This document shows, in pieces, positions 1 to 4,499 of a stretch of 7,534 bases of DNA (its first letter is position 1; every line of letters begins with the position of its first letter). The notes below the pieces were generated by a model. That model had not been told where the DNA came from, did no database searches, and was given only the letters and a program-made list of their open reading frames with translations. The stretch comes from Chloroflexota bacterium (GTDB lineage: Bacteria > Chloroflexota > Anaerolineae > Promineifilales > Promineifilaceae). The translations under genes were made by a program, and so were the position numbers. The DNA is taken from contig CAUJGI010000815.1 of NCBI GenBank assembly GCA_963169155.1, positions 1 through 7,534 of the forward strand, given 5' to 3'.

Positions 1-3
1 AGG

Positions 4-690
4 TTAACCGATGAGGGATTGTTCCAGCCGCAAGCTCTGCACCGTTTCGGCACTGAGCCAGAACAGGATGGTCATCAGAATGGCCGAGGTGAGGCACCAG
101 GGGCAGGTGGCGCCAATGACAAACGGCTCCAAAAAGGTGAAATAGAGCGAAAACAGCACCCCCAGCAGCGTCAGCGCCAGCAGCGCCCACGGCACAAAAT
201 GCAGCAGCCGCGACGAGCCAATCAGGCTGGCGCTCCAGGTAACCAGGATAGCCAGGTAGCCCAACGCCCCCCAAATGCCCACCGGCACGTTCAAAATCTT
301 GCCATACTCGCTTTGCTGAATGACCTGACACGCCCCGCTGGGGTAACAAATCAACGTTTCCGGGATGGAGGCGAGGTACAGCATAATGCCCAGCCCCACC
401 GTGGTCAGCAGGGGAATGGCCCACCAGCCAGAGACGGGAATGGTAACTTCCTTGTTAAGCCGGTAAAAGGTCAACACCACCACGCAAACCATGCTCACCA
501 GGGCCACAATGGCCAGGGTATTGCCCACGGGGTCCAGGGTAAGCCGCTCGGTAATGGGTAACCCGCCAACGCTGGCCTGCCACACGGCCGTTTCAAACCG
601 CACCCACTCCCAGGCCAGCAGCGCCAGCAGCAGCACCCCCAGCCCAACAACAACCCCAACCAGCGGTTTACGTCGCCCAAAGTCAATCAT
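4..690 (-). CDS. VKOR-family membrane thiol oxidoreductase
   Basis: A 228-residue integral membrane protein of the vitamin K epoxide reductase family. In bacteria these enzymes re-oxidise a DsbA-like partner and pass electrons to quinone, driving disulfide formation outside the cytoplasm. Visible signatures: a loop cysteine pair Cys115 and Cys121 (C-x5-C), a conserved-looking Ser127 followed by the G-x-W-G region (Trp140-Gly141), and the redox motif CPWC at 196-199 before the last membrane helix. Hydrophobic helices lie near residues 9-30, 57-77, 90-109, 136-153, 163-188 and 200-214. The last four form the VKOR core, so the first two are an N-terminal extension. There is no fused thioredoxin domain, so a separate partner is needed; none is in view. 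The ATG is the only possible start because an in-frame stop lies four codons upstream. No clear Shine-Dalgarno sequence precedes it. The stop codon falls at the window's left edge. Confidence 0.9.
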   Translation of the reverse strand: MIDFGRRKPLVGVVVGLGVLLLALLAWEWVRFETAVWQASVGGLPITERLTLDPVGNTLAIVALVSMVCVVVLTFYRLNKEVTIPVSGWWAIPLLTTVGLGIMLYLASIPETLICYPSGACQVIQQSEYGKILNVPVGIWGALGYLAILVTWSASLIGSSRLLHFVPWALLALTLLGVLFSLYFTFLEPFVIGATCPWCLTSAILMTILFWLSAETVQSLRLEQSLIG

Positions 691-788
691 GCCGCCATTT
701 TAGCCTAATTCGGGCGCAGGCAGTCTTACAACGGCCCATTCTGCCCAAATATTAACCAAGTGTGGGCGAGGCGGCACGGCCTGTATTG

Positions 789-814
789 GCACTGTGTGGG
801 GCCAGGTACAGTGC
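789..814. repeat. Small inverted repeat between phosphatase and VKOR genes
   Basis: Perfect 7-bp arms GCACTGT (789-795) and ACAGTGC (808-814) flank a 12-nt loop. It lies about 50 nt after the phosphatase stop and about 100 nt before the VKOR start. No T-run follows on either strand, so it is not a convincing intrinsic terminator. It could be an operator, an RNA hairpin or chance. The rest of the 691-865 gap shows nothing I can name; I could not find a convincing promoter for the VKOR gene. Confidence 0.3.
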
Positions 815-865
815 ACCCCCTCGCGACGTCATCTCTACGCCGCAGTTAACCGGCCAATTACTCAA

Positions 866-1966
866 TTACACCTTCACCAGCCAATTCCGCCGCAGTTGGG
901 CCATTGTTTCATCGGAGACACCCGCCTGGTGGCGCAGGTAGGCATCCAGCGAGCCGTATTTTTGGCGCAGGTGGGCCAGGGCACTCTGGAGGGTTTTGGC
1001 CTTCACCAGCAGCAAATCCTGCAAATCATCCGCCGACATGCCCCAGGGGGCCACTTGCTTCAAATCCGCCATGATGCCTTTGCGGAAATGCTCGTAGAAC
1101 AGGTTGCTCAGGGTGTAGTCGGCCACGACGGTTTCTTCGGGCACGCCGAGAGTGAGCAGGAGCATGGCCACCACTATTCCGGTGCGGTCCTTGCCAGCAG
1201 TGCAGTGCAGCAGAGCAGGCAGCTGCGCCGGGTCGGCCAGCCGCTGGAAAATCTCGCCAATGACGTGCGCCTTGCCGTCGATCATCACCCGGCGGTAGCC
1301 ATCAAGCAAAAAGTCATCCAGCCGCCCCTTGCGGAAGAAAATGGCATACGCGCCGCGCAGCCGCTCCCACCGGTCGACGCTGTCCATCGGCAACGGCCGT
1401 TCCACCAAACCATCCACGTCGGGCAAACGATCCGGCTGCTTGGTCCGCTCCTCCACCGAGCGTAAATCGAACACCAGGCGCACACCCATCCGCTGCAAGT
1501 AGGTCAGGTCTGCCGGGGTCAGGCGGGACAAACTGCCAGAGCGGTACAGCTTGCCCCATCGTACCATCTGCCCGTCGGCTGTGTGGAAACCGCCGACATC
1601 GCGCATGTTGACCCCCTTTTCCAGGGGCAGCACCCGCTCGGCGGCCAGGAAGGAACGGCCGTCCCACACCCCACCCTTAAATGCCAGGCGAAAATAGTGG
1701 CGAACGGCCGTGTTTAAACTACCTACCATCGCTTCCTTCGCCCCACCCACGGAGACGATGGGCGACATCGTTTCAGGCGCGTCAGGATCATTGCCCACGT
1801 AGATGATGGTGCGAGCGGAAGTTTCCTGCCATTGCACATGCCAAAAGCCATCATCGGTGCGCGTAACCGTTACCGGTTCAACCAGCGGCAGCATAAACGA
1901 TTGTGGATCCTTTAGCGCAGGTTTGGACGCGGCGGAAAAGAAATTGAGTCTGAGCATAAACACCAT
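866..1966 (-). CDS. Tyrosine/dual-specificity phosphatase, MptpB/LipA type (Y_phosphatase3)
   Basis: A 366-residue cysteine-dependent phosphatase. The active-site P-loop reads HCTAGKDRTG (254-263), giving nucleophile Cys255 and Arg261 of the CX5R motif. The Lys-Asp inside the loop is the hallmark of the Mycobacterium MptpB / Listeria LipA group, some of which dephosphorylate phosphotyrosine, phosphoserine/threonine and phosphoinositides. Other family marks are NMRDVGG (120-126), YRSG (141-144) and FDLRS (166-170). A region of about 110 residues before the catalytic domain is rich in alternating hydrophobic residues (for example FWHVQW and HYFRLAF) and resembles a beta-sandwich of fibronectin-III type; that is an inference. 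No signal peptide or membrane segment is seen, so it is probably cytoplasmic. Start choice is uncertain: ATG at 1966 and ATG at 1957 are both in frame and neither has a clear Shine-Dalgarno. An in-frame stop lies at 2000-2002, just upstream. Substrate unknown. Confidence 0.9.
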   Translation of the reverse strand: MVFMLRLNFFSAASKPALKDPQSFMLPLVEPVTVTRTDDGFWHVQWQETSARTIIYVGNDPDAPETMSPIVSVGGAKEAMVGSLNTAVRHYFRLAFKGGVWDGRSFLAAERVLPLEKGVNMRDVGGFHTADGQMVRWGKLYRSGSLSRLTPADLTYLQRMGVRLVFDLRSVEERTKQPDRLPDVDGLVERPLPMDSVDRWERLRGAYAIFFRKGRLDDFLLDGYRRVMIDGKAHVIGEIFQRLADPAQLPALLHCTAGKDRTGIVVAMLLLTLGVPEETVVADYTLSNLFYEHFRKGIMADLKQVAPWGMSADDLQDLLLVKAKTLQSALAHLRQKYGSLDAYLRHQAGVSDETMAQLRRNWLVKV

Positions 1967-1990
1967 TGTAAAGAGAGAATCAGGAATGAC

Positions 1991-2010
1991 CAGCCTCTTT
2001 TACAAGGCTG
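1991..2010. repeat. Short inverted repeat upstream of the phosphatase gene
   Basis: Six-bp arms CAGCCT (1991-1996) and AGGCTG (2005-2010) are separated by 8 nt, about 25 nt before the phosphatase start codon. It could be an operator or a 5'-UTR hairpin. No clear -35/-10 pair is visible around it, so chance is a real alternative. Confidence 0.25.
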
Positions 2011-2040
2011 CTAAGCAAACGCTCACAAGCAAGTTCTGAG

Positions 2041-2084
2041 GACAAAAAGAAAACACCAGGGCAGCTGTGGCATAACCCTGGTGT
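2041..2084 (-). terminator. Rho-independent terminator of the CBS-domain gene
   Basis: Perfect 9-bp arms ACACCAGGG (2053-2061) and CCCTGGTGT (2076-2084) enclose a 14-nt loop. Read on the minus strand, the hairpin is followed directly by TTTTCTTTTTG, a classical U-tract. It begins about 30 nt past the CBS gene's stop codon and ends about 75 nt before the phosphatase start. It therefore separates the two genes into different transcripts. On the plus strand no T-run follows, so it acts in one direction. Confidence 0.85.
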
Positions 2085-2116
2085 CATCCAAACAAACATC
2101 TCAAACAGGAGGAAAA

Positions 2117-2536
2117 TTACGATTTTGGTTCTGGCAAAAGTGCCATTTGGTTCAACAAATCGGTGACCGTGATAATGCCGACCAGCTCATCGTTTTTCAC
2201 CACGGGCAGCGCGCCAAATTTGTACATACTCAGCAACTCCGCCACTTTATGAATCGGCGTGTCTGGTTCTACACAGCGCGGGTTTGGCGTCATGCAATCT
2301 TTGGCTTTAAAGCCGTTGAGCAGTTCCAGCCGCTGCAGCGGCTCTTCCGAGGTCAACGGGGAATTGACGGCCAGACGCACATCCCGATCAGTCACAATCC
2401 CCACCAGTCTTTTGCCATCAACCACCAAAACCTGCCGAATGTTGGCGCGGTTCATCACGGCCACCACTTCACGCAAAGGTACATCCTCTGTGACAGTTTC
2501 CGGATCAATGGTCATCAGATCATTTGTGGTTAACAT
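2117..2536 (-). CDS. Stand-alone CBS-domain pair protein
   Basis: A 139-residue soluble protein consisting almost entirely of two tandem CBS motifs (a Bateman module), about residues 5-58 and 79-136. The repeated signature is visible twice: GIVTDRD (46-52) and GIITVTDLL (120-128), each at the end of a beta-beta-alpha unit with VLVVDGKR or LPVVKNDE before it. Such modules usually bind adenosine nucleotides (AMP, ATP, S-adenosylmethionine) and act as sensors; with no catalytic domain here, the regulated partner is unknown. The start is well supported: AGGAG (plus-strand ctcct, 2544-2548) sits 7 nt before the ATG. It has its own terminator downstream and a 260-nt gap upstream, so it is probably transcribed alone. 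Confidence 0.9.
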   Translation of the reverse strand: MLTTNDLMTIDPETVTEDVPLREVVAVMNRANIRQVLVVDGKRLVGIVTDRDVRLAVNSPLTSEEPLQRLELLNGFKAKDCMTPNPRCVEPDTPIHKVAELLSMYKFGALPVVKNDELVGIITVTDLLNQMALLPEPKS

Positions 2537-2543
2537 GGTGTCG

Positions 2544-2548
2544 CTCCT
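2544..2548 (-). promoter_or_regulatory. Shine-Dalgarno site of the CBS gene
   Basis: AGGAG on the minus strand, 7 nt before the ATG at 2536. It is the clearest ribosome binding site in the window and fixes this start. The 260-nt gap further upstream shows no promoter I can assign with confidence. Confidence 0.8.
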
Positions 2549-2744
2549 AAACCTGGCGAGGAAAGTATTCTTAAGGTTGGGGGAAAATCGGGGTCTTTTT
2601 TATCACCACCGACCATCCTGAAGGATTGTTTTACTCTGCTGTAATGGCCTTAAGTTTAATAACTCCAGCCTTAAAATTCCGGTGGCAAATGTCACAGATA
2701 TGGGGTGATATTCAGGTAAGGAAATGATGACAGATGGCTTAGCT

Positions 2745-2790
2745 TGAAACGTGAAGCGTGAACTGCCTTAGCATCACGTTTCACGTTTCA
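2745..2790. repeat. Heptamer-built hairpin at the 3' end of the hydrolase gene
   Basis: The left arm (2745-2761) is TGAAACG, TGAAGCG, TGA. The right arm (2774-2790) is TCA, CGTTTCA, CGTTTCA. The 17-nt arms are complementary except for one wobble position, around a 12-nt loop. It starts 6 nt past the hydrolase stop codon (minus-strand direction), where a terminator or mRNA 3'-end stabiliser would sit. No U-tract follows, so simple intrinsic termination is not assured. The design, 7-base tandem units mirrored on two arms, is the same as in the array at 4424-4499 although the unit sequence differs. It is probably a dispersed intergenic repeat family. Confidence 0.8.
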
Positions 2791-2796
2791 TTCTAG

Positions 2797-4227
2797 TCAG
2801 CTCCGCAGCGGCAGTCGCCCAAAGGCCGCTTCCTGCTCAGCGACAACACCCTGGCGCTCCTGGTTGAGCTGCCACAACACAAAACGCACCCGCGCCGACA
2901 TCGCCGTGGACATATTCCACAAAAAGCGTGCCCCCAGCTCGGAATCATCCTCCACCAGGGCCAGCAGCCGTTCCCGGCTGAGCACCAGCAAGGTGGCGCC
3001 TTCGCTGCCCGCGATAAGGTCGGCGCTGCGACCGCCGCGATCCAGCATGGCCAGCTCGCCGGTTATCTGCCCGGCGCGCAAATTGGCCACATGCTCCATT
3101 TTTGCCCGGTTGTGACTGTGTTTGCCCGATTTGCTCTCCGGGTCCTTCCACACTTCCACGTACCCTTTTTGGATGATGAACAGCTCGTCACTCGTGTCAG
3201 ATGCTTCGGCGATAGTGTCATCAGGCTCAAAGACTCGCACCTGGCACTGGGCCGCCAGGCGAGTGCGCTGGGCCAGGGACAAATCGTTGCCCACGTCGGA
3301 GCTGGCAAAAAATTGGGCAATTTCGTTGATTTGGGCCAGTTCGTCTTCGTCCACCGGCTTGAAGAGGGCGCTGCTGTGCAGGGGCAGCCCCAGGAATGCG
3401 GCTACCATACGGCGGGTAATGTCGGGGGCTTCAAACTGGGGCCAATGGCCTGCTTTGGGCAGGATGCGCAAATCGGCGGCAGGCCACTCGTCGGCCACCA
3501 CGCCCGCATCGCGCAGCGGCACGGTGTTGTCTTCCGCCCCCCAGATGACCAGGGCCGGTGTTTCGATCTGGCTTAAACGGCCGCTTAAATCATTGTCCAG
3601 CATCGCCCGGTAACATTCGGAGCGTACCCGCCCCTGGCCCGGTTTGCGCGCATCCATGCGCAGCCGCTCGTAATCAGCCTCGGTAATGCCGGTGCGCTCG
3701 GCAAAAGAAACGGGGCGCATCAGCCGGTCGGTGAGGCCGACAAAGGCCCGTTCCGTGGCGGTGACCAGCAGGCTGCCCAGGCCAAATCGTTCCATCATCG
3801 TAATGGGGCTGATGAACAGGTTAATGGCGGTGGACAAACGGCCGCTGATCGTCGGGCTCAGCAAAACCATGCGCTCCACCAGCACGGGATGCGCCAGGGC
3901 CAGCGACAGGCTGATCATGCCGCCCATCGAGTGACCCACCAGCACCACCGGCCCATCGCTCATCTTGCCGATGAGTCTGGCCAACAGATCAACGTATGCC
4001 GGAATGGTGGTTGTTTCTTCTAGCGGGGGAGATTGCCCATAACCGGGCAGATCGATGGCGATGCAGTGGAAACGCTGGGCCAGCTGGCCCAACAGCGGCG
4101 AGGTGGCGTACCAGGAGCTGGACCACCCATGAAGCAGCAGAGCAATTTGCCGCCCTTTTTTGCCTGCTTCCACGTAATGAATTTGCTGCTCGCCAATGGA
4201 AATGACGCCTTCAGTGTATGCTTCCAT
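2797..4227 (-). CDS. Alpha/beta hydrolase fused to a cyclic-nucleotide-binding domain
   Basis: A 476-residue two-domain protein. Residues 1-283 are an alpha/beta hydrolase: oxyanion-region HGW (33-35), nucleophile elbow GHSMGG (98-103, Ser100), acid Asp233 in WGAEDNTVP, and His261 in AGHWPQFE, so the triad is intact. A variable helical cap lies at about 130-215. Residues about 300-430 form a cNMP-binding (CAP/CRP-type) domain. Its phosphate-binding cassette reads GELAML then RSAD, with Glu391 and Arg400 in the positions that contact the ribose and cyclic phosphate in cAMP-binding proteins. A hydrophilic insertion (361-380) precedes the cassette. The C-terminal helix has no HTH, so it is not a transcription factor. 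No signal peptide; cytoplasmic. Probable role: esterase, lipase or related hydrolase allosterically controlled by cAMP or cGMP; substrate unknown. The start is supported by AGGTGA 4 nt before the ATG. The gene lies alone between two hairpin-bearing gaps. Confidence 0.92.
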   Translation of the reverse strand: MEAYTEGVISIGEQQIHYVEAGKKGRQIALLLHGWSSSWYATSPLLGQLAQRFHCIAIDLPGYGQSPPLEETTTIPAYVDLLARLIGKMSDGPVVLVGHSMGGMISLSLALAHPVLVERMVLLSPTISGRLSTAINLFISPITMMERFGLGSLLVTATERAFVGLTDRLMRPVSFAERTGITEADYERLRMDARKPGQGRVRSECYRAMLDNDLSGRLSQIETPALVIWGAEDNTVPLRDAGVVADEWPAADLRILPKAGHWPQFEAPDITRRMVAAFLGLPLHSSALFKPVDEDELAQINEIAQFFASSDVGNDLSLAQRTRLAAQCQVRVFEPDDTIAEASDTSDELFIIQKGYVEVWKDPESKSGKHSHNRAKMEHVANLRAGQITGELAMLDRGGRSADLIAGSEGATLLVLSRERLLALVEDDSELGARFLWNMSTAMSARVRFVLWQLNQERQGVVAEQEAAFGRLPLRS

Positions 4228-4231
4228 TTTG

Positions 4232-4237
4232 TCACCT
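4232..4237 (-). promoter_or_regulatory. Shine-Dalgarno site of the hydrolase-cNMP gene
   Basis: AGGTGA on the minus strand, followed by CAAA and the ATG at 4227. It supports this start over internal methionines. Confidence 0.65.
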
Positions 4238-4252
4238 AACGATACGGTCGTT
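4238..4252. promoter_or_regulatory. Possible operator: small palindrome next to the Shine-Dalgarno site
   Basis: AACGA (4238-4242) and TCGTT (4248-4252) form 5-bp arms around 5 nt, directly abutting the ribosome binding site of the hydrolase gene. It could be an operator or a translation-blocking hairpin. A second loose pair, ACAACCT (4258-4264) with AGGTTGT (4299-4305), lies further upstream. Neither is long enough to exclude chance, and no convincing -35/-10 pair was found in 4253-4360. Confidence 0.25.
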
Positions 4253-4361
4253 ACACCACAACCTACACACTACTTTGTACTTCTAACGGAACACCTTCAG
4301 GTTGTAGTATTCAACATTCCGGCGCAATAGGAAGTTAAGGCGACGTGAAAATTAGATGAAC

Positions 4362-4377
4362 TGTTAAAAAATTAACA
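4362..4377. repeat. AT-rich palindrome after the macroglobulin terminator
   Basis: TGTTAA (4362-4367) and TTAACA (4372-4377) surround AAAA. On the minus strand this supplies the TTAATTTTTT stretch that follows the terminator stem, so it may simply be the U-tract. Its symmetry would also suit a regulator site ahead of the hydrolase gene. Confidence 0.4.
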
Positions 4378-4420
4378 AAGCAGGTGACGGGCATTTTTCG
4401 GGCAGCCCATCACCTGCTTT
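4366..4420 (-). terminator. Rho-independent terminator of the macroglobulin gene
   Basis: Sixteen-nt arms (4377-4392 and 4405-4420) pair at 15 of 16 positions, around a 12-nt loop. The outer 11 bp (AAAGCAGGTGA with its complement) are perfect, then one C-A mismatch, then GGGC/GCCC. On the minus strand the stem is followed by GTTAATTTTTT. It lies about 75 nt past the macroglobulin stop codon, beyond the heptamer array, and is the likely transcription end point. It insulates the hydrolase gene from read-through. Confidence 0.8.
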
Positions 4421-4423
4421 GCA

Positions 4424-4499
4424 GTTGTCGGTATTCGGTTATCCGTAATCGGTAAACGGTAATCCGATTACCGATTACCGTTCACCGATTACCGTTTAC
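4424..4499. repeat. Mirrored heptamer repeat array overlapping a stop codon
   Basis: Plus strand, left half: GTTGTCG, GTATTCG, GTTATCC, GTAATCG, GTAAACG, GTAATC (4424-4464). A single central C follows. Right half: GATTAC, CGATTAC, CGTTCAC, CGATTAC, CGTTTAC (4466-4499). The halves are inverted copies with a strict 7-base period. Units near the centre match best and units at the outer left are degenerate. The core GGTAATC-C-GATTACC (4458-4472) is a perfect odd palindrome. The array would fold into a long imperfect hairpin. The macroglobulin stop codon TAA (4496-4498) is part of the last unit. There is no spacer/repeat alternation, so it is not CRISPR. Confidence 0.85.

Noticed and set aside
691..760. 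Promoter TTGTAA-18 nt-TAGGCT for the VKOR gene
   Set aside because: It would put the -10 box almost on the start codon and the match to consensus is weak, so it was not annotated.
789..814. Terminator for the phosphatase gene
   Set aside because: The 7-bp stem has a 12-nt loop and no T-run follows on the minus strand. It is kept only as a small inverted repeat.
19..2621. Long plus-strand reading frames opposite VKOR, phosphatase and CBS genes
   Set aside because: They lie antisense to well-supported conserved genes, have biased composition (rich in His, Gln, Arg) and show no domain or ribosome binding site.
2647..2674. Direct repeat GCCTTAA (2647 and 2668, 21 nt apart) as a regulator binding pair upstream of the CBS gene
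   Set aside because: Seven-base matches in an AT-rich gap are easily due to chance, and no promoter could be placed beside them.
4424..4499. CRISPR array or phage attachment site
   Set aside because: Units are contiguous 7-mers without spacers and invert at the centre. No integrase or cas gene is nearby.
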